Below are positions 22,570 to 34,221 of a DNA stretch of 64,000 nt, piece after piece. How positions within the stretch are numbered: position 1 is the first letter of the stretch; each line of letters starts with the position of its first letter. The notes beneath the pieces were generated by a model. It saw nothing but the letters and a program-made list of their open reading frames with translations. It ran no database searches and was not told where the DNA came from. The stretch is from Phaseolus vulgaris (lineage: Eukaryota; Streptophyta; Magnoliopsida; Fabales; Fabaceae): the NCBI RefSeq assembly GCF_000499845.2, contig NC_023753.2, positions 16,616,193-16,680,192 on the forward strand, written 5' to 3'. The position numbers and the translations under genes are program-made.

Positions 22570-24010
22570 AAAAAAGAAAAATAGATGTATACTTGCAACC
22601 ACTTATTGATGACCTCCAACAATTATGGAGTGAGGGTGTCTTCACTTATGACATGTCAACAAAAGAGAACTTCATCATGCGAGCTTGTTTGATGTGGACA
22701 ATGATTTTTCAGCATATGCGATGTTGTCTGGGTGGGGGACCAAAGGGAAATTAGTTTGTCCTCATTGTATGGAGGACACAAAAGCATTCATACTAAAAAC
22801 ATGAAAGTATAGGAGTTGTTGGTTTGACTGTCATCGACGATTTTTGCCACCCAATCATCTTTTCAGGAGGAGTAAGAGGAGATTCATAAAAAACAGAGAT
22901 AAAATGGATGTCCTACCTTATTTCTTAAACATAAATCAATTATCAAAGTTTATTCCTGACTTTCTAAAATTGACAGATGGTCCATTTGACACTTTGCCTG
23001 GGTATGAAGAATATCATAATTGGAACAAAAGAGCAATATTTTGGGATTTGGCATATTGGAAGGACAATTTGTTAAGACACAACCTTGATGTTATGCACAT
23101 AGAATTTTTTTTTTTATAATGTCTTCAACACTGTAATGGACATTAAGGGTAAAACAAAGGACAAATAAAAGGTCGAAATGGATGTTGCTGAATTGTGTGG
23201 CTGTGGAGACGTGAAGTTGGTTCAATTACAAAATGGAAAGTTAGCAAAGTCAAAGACCAACTACACATTCTCAAATAAAGATGTTAAGTCAATTTATAAA
23301 TGGATTAGTGAGTTGAAGATGCCAGATGATTATGCCTCTAACATTGCAAGGTGTGAAAACCAAGACAAGGGAAATATGCATGACATGGAAAGTCGTGAAT
23401 ATCACGTTTCATGGAGTGCCCTTGTTGGCTTAAGTCGATTCTTTAAAGACATATGTTCTAATACATTGAGGATGAATAATCTTGTCAAAATGGAATAAAA
23501 CATACCAATCATCGTATGTAAGTTAGAAAGAATATTTCCACCAACTTTCTTTGATTCAATGGAACACTATGTCATTCATCATCCTATGGAAGAAACACTT
23601 GGTTGTCCTATCCAGTACCAATAGATGTATCCTTTTGAAAGGTATACATTATCTTAATTATTTCAATGTTTAACAAGGTGTGCAGAACATATCTGCTTTA
23701 CTTTAAGATGATGGGAAATGCAAAGAGATCGGTGGGTAATTTGGCACGGGTAGATCGATCTATATGTGCATTCTACCTACACCGAGAGATAACATATTTA
23801 TGCTCTCATTATTTCACAATGTCTCAGCTTGTTGTCAAATAAAAGTTTGAGAAATTATCCTTAAACAAATTCAAATGAGGAAGTCCAATACACAATGTCA
23901 GTTTTGAATAAATATGGACGTTTAAGTGGTTCTAACAAAAACTATTGGTTCAGTGATAAAGAACACGTTCTTCCCATATTCATATTCTCATCAATTGCAA
24001 TGAGGTCAAA
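22570..24010 (+). pseudogene. CACTA transposase TNP2, C-terminal part (broken)
   Basis: Pieces in order: LIDDLQQLWSEGVFTYD and YAMLSGWGTKGKLVCPHCM (about 22590-22780, across frameshifts), WFDCHRRFLPPNHLFRR (about 22820-22870), WDLAYWKDNLLRHNLDVMH ending with an E (to 23106), a frame from MDVAELCGCG (23178) with KMPDDYASNIARC, then fragments resembling the DUF4218 region (FFDSMEHYVIHHPMEE; CRTYLLYFKMMGN) to about 24000. This is the order of the TNP2 transposase of En/Spm-like elements. Many stops and frameshifts; not functional. The family's role is excision and reintegration of CACTA elements. Confidence 0.85.
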
Positions 24011-24169
24011 GTCTTCCTTGAGTAAGTTTAAGTGTACATAATTTGAATTAAATTATTGTAGGTTGTGTAGTTTGTTAGCTACTTTAATAATATTTAAAGT
24101 TTGTTCTTACAATTTGATCAATCAATGACAAAGACGCTTCAAGTTTGATCAAGTAACATTTTAATGAAA

Positions 24170-24465
24170 TAGTCTAAACACTATTCAGTTGTGCGCCAAT
24201 TGGCTCTAGCACCCAAAAGCCTTATGGCTATCGATAATTTAGACTCAGTTGCTCCATCATAAATGGATTGATTTGCAAATATTGACATATCATAAAACTT
24301 TTGCGCTTTTGCATTAGCTTGTTGTTCTTCATTTTCGATATGATTGTCCAAGTTCTTATAACGACTTCTTATATCAATTTCTTACATGTATGCATTGTTC
24401 ACCATTTCTATTAATGATCCCGAAGTCATCATTATGCCTGATGTTATCATAACTGGTGGATGCAA
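24170..24465 (-). pseudogene. CACTA transposase N-terminal fragment, second half
   Basis: The minus strand reads KFYDMSIFANQSIYDGATES, then KLSIAIRLLGARANW, after a stretch with one stop. This matches the segment of TNP2 proteins in which FYDLL...LY.GC is followed by LS...RLL. It is continuous in sense with 47470-47107 once the 24473-47100 insertion is removed, and runs against the plus-strand TNP2 remains just to its left. Confidence 0.65.
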
Positions 24466-24472
24466 TGTTTAA

Positions 24473-24640
24473 ATTAAGAATTAATTACCTTATTCATCCC
24501 TACATTTAGGGTCAATATTCAATTTAGTACAGTGGTTTTTTAAAAAATCAATTTGGTTCCTATGTTTTTTAAAATGTATCCAAATTGGTCCTTTCCGTTA
24601 AGTCCAAACTTATGGCGTCAAGTGATACTTATGTGACAGA
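24473..24640 (+). repeat. Left inverted-repeat arm of the ISY1-carrying element
   Basis: TTAAGAATTAATTACCTTAT, then CCCTACATTTAGGGTC, AAAATGTATCCAAATTGGTC and TCAAGTGATACTTATGTG in order. All blocks recur in reverse complement at the right arm. The left arm holds about 50 extra bases (about 24530-24580). Confidence 0.75.
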
Positions 24641-25335
24641 GAGGGGTGTTTAAGTGGCAGAGAGAGGTATTTATGCCTTAGTTGTGTTCCCATCCACGTG
24701 GCAATCATGAGGTCTAAATAATTTTATTGTAATAATGTATTAATAATTTAATTAAAAGATAAGAAAATACAATTAATCTAATGAATCGTGAAAGGTTTAC
24801 TTATTTATGATGAATTGTCAATAATTAATGTTTTTTCTCATTTATTATCCATTCATATTATGAGGAAACAATCGGTTGTTTTTTTGCAGCTTTTAGACAG
24901 ATTGAGTTTTTCAAGTATTAACAGAGAATGATTCAAAAACAGATGTAATTATTCAGAGAAAGAGTTTTTAAGCATGAAATAGTAATTAACAAATCAAAGG
25001 CAGAGTTAAGAAAGGTCTTATCCTTTTATGAGGTCCCTTCTATGAGTAATTTGTTTGTGATCAAGAAGCTTCTTTTGACTTTTGAAAAGACTTGGACTGG
25101 TACATAACATTGATTCAGTTCCAGTGTTAATCTCTTCCTTCCAAGAACATGATCAGATGACTATAGCCTCATTTTCTTCTAGATTCCCTGCATAAACACG
25201 AATTCAAGCAACAAGGTTTGGTCCCCTTACAAATGTGAGTCCATTTGATTTATTTTTATCATTTGAAACCTCACAACCTTTGGGAATCCATTTCATAAAA
25301 CCTCTGGGAACAGAATATTTCCTTATTTTGCATAA

Positions 25336-26937
25336 TCAGACAGAATGGCCTTTCTTCATGCAATAAAAGCATGTAACAATCGGTTGTTTCGACTTAACAA
25401 TCGGTTGTTTTACTGGCAGTTTTGAAAAATTCTTTGAAAAGTTATCTTGCTTGTTCTGTGGATTAAAACCTAATCCAGCTCTTCCAAAAACACAATTTTG
25501 AGATGTCAAGACATTCTCAAAGTTGGATTTTCCTTTTGAAAGCTTATCCACAGTACTAACAAGATAGTGTACTTTCTTTTCAAGATTTTCACAATTTTCA
25601 CAAATGAGAGTGTCACACTTGCAAGAAGAGTTTTTGCAATGATTATCCAGATTTTCAAAATCACTTTTTGATTTTTCCAGCTTTTCTTCAAGTGCCTTAA
25701 CTCTATTTTCAAGCCAGTTGTTAAGCCCTTTCAAACGATTGTTTGAGAGAACCAATCGGTTAGCTTCTTCATGTGTTTCTTGAAAAGCTTCAAGCAATTT
25801 ACTATAATTTTCAACATTTAGGGAAGCACATGAACTTACATCACTTGAGCTACATGATTCATCATCTCCTTCTACAATCAAGCATATGTTTGCTTTTTCT
25901 TCTTCACTTGATGATGAGCTTGATGAGGAGACTTCATTCTCATTCCAAGCTATGTATGCTCTTCTTGACTTTCCCTTTTTCTCCTTGTGGCTTGATTTCT
26001 TTTCATTGCTTTCTTTGTTTTGGCAATCTGCTTTAATGTGCCCTTGTTCACCACAACCAAAGCAAGTATAGTTGTTAGAATTGAAATCACTAGTTTTCTT
26101 ATTGCCATACCTTTCTTTGTTGGCTTCTTTGTTGCGATTTCTCTTCAAAAATCTACTAAACTTCTTGGACAACAAACTAAGGTTTTCTTCTTCACTTTCA
26201 TCACTTGATTCTTGCCTGCTTTTGTTCTTGGCAGCTTTCAAGGCAATGCTTCTCACATGCTTGTATTCACTTTCTTGAACATTGAGTCTATTCATTTCTA
26301 ACTCATGTTCTCTAAGCTTACCAAATAAAGAAGCCGTTGTCAAGGATGTTAAATCTTTTGACTCAAAAGTTGTTGTCACCTTTGTTTGCCATGATCTATC
26401 AAGACACTTAAGGATCTTGATGTTTATCTCTTCTTTATCAAAGGTTTTCCCAAGGCTCAAAAGGTGGTTGATGATGTGGGTGAACCTTTTTTGTACTTCA
26501 GCAATTGACTCACCTTTAAGCATTCTAAACATTTCATATTCCTGAATTAGAGTAAGCTTTCTAGCTCTCTTCACATCATTGGTTCCTTCATGAGTCACCT
26601 CCAAAGTGTCCCACATCTCCTTGGCCGAAGAGCATTGAGAAATCCTGAAAAAGTCATCCAAATTCAAGGCAGATGTTCTGATGTTCTTAGCGATACAATC
26701 AAATTTGGCCTTCTTGTTTTCAGAATCAGTCCATTGAGACCAAGGTTTTTCAATGGAAGATCCATCTTTTTCAAATTTTGGAATAAAAGGACCATTTTCA
26801 ATTGCATCCCAAATTCCTTTGTCAAGGGATTCAACAAAGATTTTCATCCTAACTTTCCAGAATTGGTAATTCAAACCACAGAAAAGAGGTGGTCTGTTGA
26901 TTGATGCACCCTCTCCAAAAGGTAGTTTTTCAGCCAT
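25336..26937 (-). CDS. gag: Copia Gag polyprotein, N-terminal part
   Basis: 533-aa frame starting MAEKLPFGEGASINRPPLF. Residues about 20-200 form a UBN2-type copia Gag domain (FWKVRMKIFVESLD; AKEMWDTLEVTHEG; SLLSLGKTFD-like region). A zinc knuckle CFGCGEQGHIKADC sits at about residue 296. Ser/Glu-rich and coiled-coil segments follow, and a second Cys/His motif (CFYCMKKGH) lies at the end. A stop directly after GHSV interrupts a frame that continues with recognisable copia sequence, so the polyprotein is truncated. Family role: nucleocapsid packaging the element RNA. The open frame is long, but the element lacks pol. Confidence 0.85.
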   Translation of the reverse strand: MAEKLPFGEGASINRPPLFCGLNYQFWKVRMKIFVESLDKGIWDAIENGPFIPKFEKDGSSIEKPWSQWTDSENKKAKFDCIAKNIRTSALNLDDFFRISQCSSAKEMWDTLEVTHEGTNDVKRARKLTLIQEYEMFRMLKGESIAEVQKRFTHIINHLLSLGKTFDKEEINIKILKCLDRSWQTKVTTTFESKDLTSLTTASLFGKLREHELEMNRLNVQESEYKHVRSIALKAAKNKSRQESSDESEEENLSLLSKKFSRFLKRNRNKEANKERYGNKKTSDFNSNNYTCFGCGEQGHIKADCQNKESNEKKSSHKEKKGKSRRAYIAWNENEVSSSSSSSSEEEKANICLIVEGDDESCSSSDVSSCASLNVENYSKLLEAFQETHEEANRLVLSNNRLKGLNNWLENRVKALEEKLEKSKSDFENLDNHCKNSSCKCDTLICENCENLEKKVHYLVSTVDKLSKGKSNFENVLTSQNCVFGRAGLGFNPQNKQDNFSKNFSKLPVKQPIVKSKQPIVTCFYCMKKGHSV

Positions 26938-26998
26938 TGGAAAAAGGTTTTAGGATCAAACTTGAGTATTTTTCAAGTACCAAGCTCTTGATGCCTAT

Positions 26999-27785
26999 TG
27001 TTAGAATGAATGGCTTTAAACTAGAGGGGGGGTGAATGGTTTAAAGAGGTTTTTCGCAAACTTTTTAAGATAGAATGAAATTCTTTGCAAGAAACCAGAT
27101 TTAGGAATTCAGTTTACCAAGAACAAAGCTCAAAACAGAAAAACAATCAGTTATTTCGCAGAAACAATCAGATGTTTATACCAGTAATATAACAGCAACT
27201 GAAATTAAAGAGTTTAAGGAAAAGAGAATTGCACAAACAGTTTATACTAGTTCACTCTTAACCCAAGAGCTACATCCAGTTTCCCAGAAACCACTAGGGA
27301 ATCCACTAGGTAATCAAAACCATATTACATACACACACCACCAAAGAAGTGACCTTGATCCCCTCAAGACACACACTTCCTTTGGCTCAGCACATACACC
27401 ACCAAGAATGTTGATCTTGACAACCTTAAGAGCACACAACCCTTCTTGGCTTTACAACACCAGAATGTACACAAATCACAGAATGAATTACACTGTTACA
27501 GAATCAAGTGAAATCAATACAGAGTAATCCTATTCCACTTCTCTCTTGAATAACCAAAGCTCAAGTTCAAACTCAAATGCTTCAAAAAAATCTTTGAAAA
27601 ACTCAAATCTGTTTTTCTTTCTTGTTATTTGTTATAAAACATTAACAAACTATTTATAGTATTCAAATCTTGGTCAAAGCATTTAAAGCATGAGCATATT
27701 CAGTTATGAAATCAATTAAAGCTCTTTTAACAAACAAAATTGTTTCTGTTAGGATTCCAAACAAACAATCGGTCCAAATAAACTC
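26999..27785 (-). repeat. 5' LTR of the copia remnant
   Basis: Starts TGTTAGAATGAATGG beside the primer-binding stretch, with the run AGAGGGGGGGTGAATGG close to the start. The far end was placed where ISY1 similarity begins; the exact CA end could not be fixed (about 27765-27785). Confidence 0.55.
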
Positions 27786-28169
27786 CCTGTTCTCCTCTTT
27801 CTCTCACTCCCTCTCCCTCTCCTCCTCCACAACCTCCTCATCCTCCCTCAGCATCTCTCTCGCCACCTTCAATACCTCAGCCACCTCCCCACTTTTCACC
27901 CCCTTCCTTGCCTCCCTCCTCACTTCGTCTAACCTCCTCCACTCCTCCGCCACCTCCCGCATCGCCTCCTCCGTCGGGCCCTCCAGCCGCTCCAGCACAC
28001 CATCTTCTTGATCACGGTAACCATAATAACTCGCATCAATTCGCTTATAAATGTCATACCGTGTGTGCAACTTGCGGAGCTTTGGGGCTTCTCGGAAAGC
28101 TCCTTTACCAGAAGCTTCTTCACTACGCCGAAGTAGCGGTAGTTAGGGCCACGGTCGCCTAGGTTGGGG
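27786..28169 (-). pseudogene. ISY1: ISY1 splicing-factor fragment, 3' piece
   Basis: The minus strand reads LGDRGPNYRYFGVVKKLL, then, after a one-base frameshift, HTRYDIYKRIDASYYGYRDQ with EDGVLERLEG next, and an acidic coiled-coil tail (EEWRRLDEVRREARKGVKSG and EEEREREREWE-like). This is the order and spacing of the pre-mRNA splicing factor ISY1. It continues 46954-46664: the copia element's TGGGG duplication (28165-28169) marks where it was cut. No intron is visible in the piece. Similarity stops near 27785 at the copia remnant, so the C-terminus is lost. Confidence 0.85.
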
Positions 28170-28576
28170 TGTAAGAAATTATGTAAATTAATTTCTATAA
28201 AGTGAGTCACATGACTTTGAGTTTGGGTTGTGGGTCCAAATATAATTTAATAATAATAATAGAATTAAAGGGCCCACTGGTTAACATGAGAAATATATAT
28301 CTGATGATACCTAATGAAAACCTACATTTGATGCAAATAATAATTGTCTCACTGTTAACCATCACGAAAGTGTGTGACAAGAAAGGAATTTCTAAGAGAT
28401 AGATTGGGACAAAGGGAGATAAAGTAATTGCTCAAGTAGGATCACTCATGGATCAAGGTAAATGCCTATTCCTTCTTGATTGTATGGATATATGTGAGAA
28501 TCATGATATGATAAGATCTATATGTGAACATTATTGTATGTGTTCAATTGTACGTTTATTCATGTTTTAATTTACA
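28170..28576 (+). repeat. 5' LTR of copia element (407 bp)
   Basis: TG...CA ends; matches 34138-34221 joined to 46300-46658. It lacks about 36 bases present in the 3' LTR (about 46374-46410). Confidence 0.93.
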
Positions 28577-28578
28577 TG

Positions 28579-28591
28579 TGGTATCAAAGCC
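28579..28591 (+). other. Primer-binding site (initiator tRNA-Met type)
   Basis: TGGTATCAAAGCC, two bases after the LTR; one mismatch to the usual copia site TGGTATCAGAGCC, complementary to the 3' end of initiator tRNA-Met. Confidence 0.85.
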
Positions 28592-30243
28592 TGGTTGCTC
28601 ATTTTGTGATTCTCCATTAATGTTTTTCCATAATTTTAAGAACCCTAATTTTGTTCCCAATTTAATTAATCCCAATTGAAGAACCCTAATTTTAAAATTA
28701 GGGTTTATGGATTAAAGTTTCCATTCCTCAATAACAGAACCTAATCTGCACCTAACGCATTAACGGCGTTTACACCCTGTACCCGAACCCATTATCGGAG
28801 TCGCTGTCAGCGCAAAACCGCAAGACACCGTCGCTCGTGGAACCTCTCTCATTGTCGGCGCGCACCTCTCCGTCACCACCCATATTTGCAGCCGACAACG
28901 TAGGTGGTCACGACCTGGTTGTCATCAAGGAACAGAGTGGTTCGTGCGGTGATCGTGGATCTGTAAGGATTGAGTTGAGCCCAGGGTGCGTTGAACGTGG
29001 CTTAGGGCGCGGCGACATTGGAGTTGAAGTCTGGTGCGGCGCGGTGGTTCGCGCGATTTTTCGCACAGTGGCCGGCGTGATGGTTCGTGGCTAGAGGCGC
29101 GGTGGTGGTCTCCCTGAACGGCCTGGTGCGGCGTTGGGGTTGAAGAGGGAAAGTGAACCCTTTACGCTAATGCAGAAACATATGCTTTTGGTTGCATGAT
29201 TGTCTTCCAAAAGAATGGTTCTAGGTTTGCAATACAGTGAATGATGGTGCGCTTGGCTCATGCATGTATGAATTAATTCGCCACACCTTATGTCATCAGT
29301 TTTTTTTTTTTTTTTTTTGGAAGTATCAGCCTTGGCGTGGATGATGCAATATAATATAATTAAATCCATGTATGAATTATCTTCACCTTACGTTATTAAT
29401 TCCCTCAACTTTACGTTATCAATTTTATTAATGTTTTTAAAGTCCTTTCCAAATTTTATTATATTATAATATAAAATAATGAAATGCATTTATGAAAAGA
29501 ATTCAATTAATGAAACACATGAATTCATTCATGCACTTTACGTCATTTATTTTATTAATGATTTTATCAAATTTTAATTAAAGTTTTATTATGTTATAAT
29601 GTAATTTAATTTGCATTATATTAAAGTTTAATTAATTGATTGAAAGTCAGGAATGAAAAATTATTTTTCCGCTTTATGCATTCAATTTTGAATTGAAATT
29701 TTGGAATTATTTGTATGATAGATTTGTAATCACCAAAGTGATCAAATCTTTATGTTTTTTTTAATTCCAAATTATGGATGAATTTTATTCCAGTTAATGA
29801 TATAATTTCTGAAATTATTTGTATGATAGATTTGTTAATCACCGAAGTGATCAAATCTTTAAGTTTTATTTAATTTCAAATTACTAATAAATTTTATTTC
29901 AATTACCTATAGAATGGATGCTAAATTATTTAAATATGGATAAATGGAAATTCATTATTATAAGACATCTTTTGATCACCTAAAGGTTGATTAGTTGTCC
30001 TTATAATTAATGAATATGATTGTTGGTAGTGAGTATGTGTTATTAGTTTTGCTTGTATATCCAAAGATAACAAGTGTTTCTAGTTAATGCATATATCTTG
30101 CCAAATAAAGTTAATACTATTAGCATCATTATATTTTGTGTATTAATGAATCTCCCAAAGGAGAACATTAGTATACATAGAATGTTTTCTGAATCTGTAT
30201 TGTATGTTTAGTTTATGACTCGAAGTATTAATGTTAAGCATGT
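28592..30243 (+). other. Copia 5' leader, no coding sequence recognised
   Basis: A GC-rich stretch (about 28760-29150) and a 20-base T run at 29301-29320, then AT-rich DNA with a repeated segment (TTTGTATGATAGATTTGT at about 29709 and 29819). No domain recognised. Confidence 0.5.
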
Positions 30244-33200
30244 GTGATTGCAGTATCTGTTCATGTAGCCTTACATTCGCAAGCTATGTTTGTTCCAATC
30301 TTTAATGGTCTAAATTTTTCTCACTGGAGTGAAAAAGTTCAATTTCACTTAGGTGTATTGGATCTTGATTTGGCCATTCGAATCGAGAAACCTGCTGCTA
30401 TTTCTGATGATAGTAGAAATGAGGAGAAAGCTCATTATAGGGCTTGGAAAAAGTCAAATAGACTTAGCCTGATGTTTATGTGAATGAGCATAGCAAACAA
30501 TATTAAGTCTGCTCTTCCCAAAACTGAGAATGCAAAAGAGTTTATGAAATTTGTGGAAAAGCGCTCCGAAAAAGATGATAAGTCTCTTGCAGAGACATTA
30601 ATGAGTACATCAACCACCATGAATGCTTATTATGTATGTTTTGAATCAAACTTAATTAAAGTTCCACATAATTCTTGGTGGATTGATTCTGGATGCACAA
30701 CTCATGTTTCTAACATGATGCAATGATTCCTTTCAACCCGAACCATAAAGCCAAATGAAAAGTTTGTCTTCATGGGAAATAGAGAGAAGGTTCTAGTGGA
30801 AGTAGTCGAGACTTATCGTTTAATCCTCGACACAGAATTTTATTTAGACTTGATGGATACTTTTTATGTACCTAGTATATCTAGGAATTTAGTTTCATTG
30901 TCTAAACTTGATGTTGTCAGATACTCTTTTAAATTTGGGAATGGATGTTTCAGTATATATCAGCGTACCTATTTGATTGGATCGAGTACTCTTTATGATG
31001 GATTATATAGATTGAATCTTGATAATTTATATGTTTTTTTGTGGCACAAACGTTTGGGACATATTTCCAAAGAATGGATGGAAAGATTAGTAAAGAATGA
31101 AATACTTCCAAGTTTGGATTTTACTGATCTGAATGTATGTGTGGATTGCATTAAAGGCAAACAAACAAAACACACAAATAAGGGAGTCACAAGAAGTACT
31201 CAGCTTCTTGAAATTATACACACTAATATATGTGGACCTTTTGATGTAAATTCTTTCAATAAAGAAAGGTATTTTATCACCTTTATTGATGATTTTTCAC
31301 GTTATGGTTATGTTTATTCACTACATGAAAAATATCAAGCAGTGAATGCCTTGGAAGTTTATGTAAATGAAGTGGAAAGGCAATTAGACAGAAAGGTGAA
31401 AATTGCCAGGTCAGATAGAGGTGGTGAATATTACAGAAAGTATGATGGAAGTGAACAACATCCTGGTCTGTTTGCTAAGTTCCTTGAGAGACGTGGTATT
31501 TGTGCTCAATACACAATGTCAGGTACACCAAAACAAAATGGTGTTTCAGAAAGGCGTAATCAAACCTTAATGGATATGGTTAGGAGCATGTTAAGTAAGT
31601 CAACTGTATTTGTTTCATTGTGGATGTATGCTTTAAAAACTGCCATGTATCTGTTGAACAGGGTTCCTAGTAAGGCAGTTCAAAATACACCTTTTGAATT
31701 GTGGACATGAAGGAAACCCAGTTTGAGACACCAGTATGTTTGGGGATGTCAGGTAGAAGTTATAATATACAACCCACAAGAAAAGGAATTGGATGCAAGA
31801 ATAATCAGTGGATACTTCATTGGTTATCCAGCAAAGCCAAAAGGGTATATGTTTTACTGTCCTACCCATAGCAAAAGAATTGTAGAATCTGTAAATGCAC
31901 GGTTCATTGAAAATGGTGAAACCAGTGGGAGTGATACTTCACGAAATGTGGAGATTAAGGAAGTCAGAGTACAAGTTCCTTTGACTAGTACTTCAACTTC
32001 AAGTATTGTTGTTCCTAATGTAGTTGAACCACTCAACGATGATGAAGAACAACAAATTAATGATCACGAGGTTAACAATGAACCTGTAGTAGAACAACCA
32101 CAAGAAATAGAATTAAAAAGATCTCAAAGAGAAAGAAGGTCATCTATTTCGAATGATTATGTGGTTTATCTAAAAGGGTCAGAAAATGACTCAAGTATTG
32201 ATAATGATCCAATTTCATTTTCAGACGCCATCAATGATGATAATTCTTATAAGTGGTTAGATGCCATGAAAGATGAGCTTAAATCAATGACACAAAATGA
32301 TGTATGGGACCTTATAGAATTATAAATGGGTGTAAATGGGTCTTTAAGACTAAGTGTGACTTTCGTGGCAATATCGAACGTTACAAGGCCCGACTTGTTG
32401 CTAAAGGTTTTACTCAAAAGGATGACATTGATTATAAGGAAACATTTTCACTTGTTTCTAAGAAAGATTCCTTTAGAATTATCATGACGTTAGTAGCTCA
32501 TTATGATCTTGAGTTGCATTAGATGGATGTCAAAACTACCTTTTTGAATGGGGATTTAGAAAAGGATGTTTATCTGGACCAACTAGTGAGGTTTATTGAA
32601 GAAGGAAAGGAACACATGGTGTGTAAACTTAAGAAATCAATATACAGGCTTAAACATGCTTCTAGACAATGGTATCTTAAGTTCAATGATACTATTGTGT
32701 CCTTTGGATTTAAGGAAAACATCGTTGATCGGTGTATGTATCTGAAGGTCAGTGGGATTATATTCCTGATTTTGTATGTTGATGATATCTTGCTTGCAAC
32801 TAATGATCTTGGTCTATTAAGTGAGACTAAGAAGTTTCTCTCTAATAACTTTGAGATGAAAGATATGGGTGAGGCATACTATGTGATAGGAATAGAAATA
32901 TTTCGTGATAAATCATAAGGACTGTTAGGTTTGTCTCAGAAAGCATATATTAATAAAGTTTTAGAGAGATTCAGAATGGATAAATGTTCAACATCTCCTT
33001 TTCCAATACAGAAAGGAGACAAATTTATTCTCATGCAATGTCCAAAGAATGATTTGGAACGGAAACAGATGGAGAATATACCTTATGCATCTATTGTTGG
33101 GAGTTTTGCTCAAACTTGTACACGACCAGATATTAGTTTTGCAGTTGGTATGCTTGGTAGATACTAGAGTAATCCAGGATGGGATCATTGGAAAGCTGCA

Positions 33201-33752
33201 AAGAAAATTTTAAGATACTTGCAAGGAACGAAGGATCACATGCTTACTTATAAAAGATCTTATCATCTTAAGGTGATTGGATATACAAATTCAGATTTTG
33301 CTGGCTGTGTGGATACACGAAAGTCTACATTTGGTTATGTGTATCTTTTAGCCGGAGGAGCGATTTCATGGAAAAGTGCGAAGCAGATAGTCATTGTTGC
33401 ATCCACCATGGAGGCTGAATTTGTGTCATGCTTTGAGGCCACAGTTTAGGCTAATTGGTTGTGGATTTTTGTTTCAGGACTTGGAATTGTTGACAACATT
33501 GCCAAGCCGCTGAGAATTTATTGTGATAACTCCGCAGCCGTCTTCTTTTCTAAAAACAACAAGTATTCCAAAGGTGCTAAACATATGGAATTGAAATACT
33601 TTGTCGTTAAAGAAGAAGTTCAAAAACATAGAGTGTCAATAGAACATATTAGCACTGATCTTATGATTGCTGACCCTTTAACAAAAGGGTTACCGCCCAA
33701 AACATTTACTGGTCATGTTGTAAATATGGGCATTATGTCTACTAGTGAATGA
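30244..33752 (+). pseudogene. pol: Copia gag-pol polyprotein (multiple stops)
   Basis: Gag start IFNGLNFSHWSEKVQFHL (about 30298), a stop at 30481 and more Gag to SEKDDKSLAETLMST. Directly after comes the protease motif WWIDSGCTTHVSN (about 30680); the zinc-knuckle part of Gag is missing. Then the pre-integrase motif LWHKRLGHIS and CVDCIKGK; integrase with IHTNICGPFDV (first catalytic Asp replaced by Asn), RSDRGGEY and NGVSERRNQTL; a frameshift near 31710; reverse transcriptase from KWVFKTKCDFRGNIERYKAR (32336) with stops at 32521 and 32917 and an intact LYVDDILL; RNase H with NSDFAGCVDTRKSTFGY and CDNSAAVFFSKN, stop at 33449, ending near 33752. Decayed; cannot move itself. Confidence 0.93.
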
Positions 33753-34125
33753 TGAATGTTGTTATTAACGCTTATTTGACGCTCTGAGCTCATTGATAAA
33801 TAAAGTTTTTGAAATTTATGTTTTCTACTTTATGTATATGCATGTAAATTATGTTGTGGAAAACAAATTATGTTGTTATTGATGAAAAATGACATTATAT
33901 TTGAACCTATTATGGATTTCTCATTATAAAGTCATATTAAGGAGAAATAATGATATAGTAGTACATGGAAGGAAATGTGTTGATTGAAATGGCATGTAAC
34001 CACCATGACTCTTATTATTTCTGTATCCTTGATTTTGATTAATGATAGAACTAATTTATGTAAGGCCTTTTAAATGCGCATTTATGCAATTATTAAATCA
34101 TGAAAGTATTATAACTCATATGAGT

Positions 34126-34137
34126 CAAGTGGGAGAA
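34126..34137 (+). other. Copia polypurine tract
   Basis: CAAGTGGGAGAA immediately before the 3' LTR start TGTAAGAAAT; the common form in plant copia elements. Confidence 0.85.
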
Positions 34138-34221
34138 TGTAAGAAATTATGTAAATTAATTTCTATAAAGTGACTCACATGACTTTGAGTTTGGATTGTG
34201 GGCCCGAATATGATTTAATAA
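34138..34221 (+). repeat. 3' LTR of copia element, first 84 bp
   Basis: Aligns with 28170-28253 with five substitutions and is cut by the Ty3 element. Its last five bases AATAA (34217-34221) are duplicated at 46295-46299. Confidence 0.95.

Larger units (their letters stand above)
24865..27785 (-). mobile_element. Ty1/copia remnant: one LTR plus gag (minus strand)
   Basis: Right part 26999-27785 is an LTR starting TGTTAGAATG. A degenerate primer-binding stretch (minus strand GCATCAAGAGCTTGG, about 26980-26995) follows, then gag (26937-25336) and a broken continuation to about 25180 (RKYSVPRGFMKWIPKGC). No integrase or reverse transcriptase remains and the left LTR was not found. The motif AACAATCGGTTGTT recurs at 24872, 25376 and 25398. 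The element interrupts the 3' part of the ISY1 fragment at about 27785. Confidence 0.75.

Noticed and set aside
27804..28070. 88-codon acidic coiled-coil frame as a separate gene
   Set aside because: It is the tail of the ISY1 fragment; the real protein is recognisable across a frameshift and the copia insertion.
28837..29094. 85-codon GC-rich frame in the copia leader
   Set aside because: Composition-driven frame in an untranslated leader; no similarity recognised.
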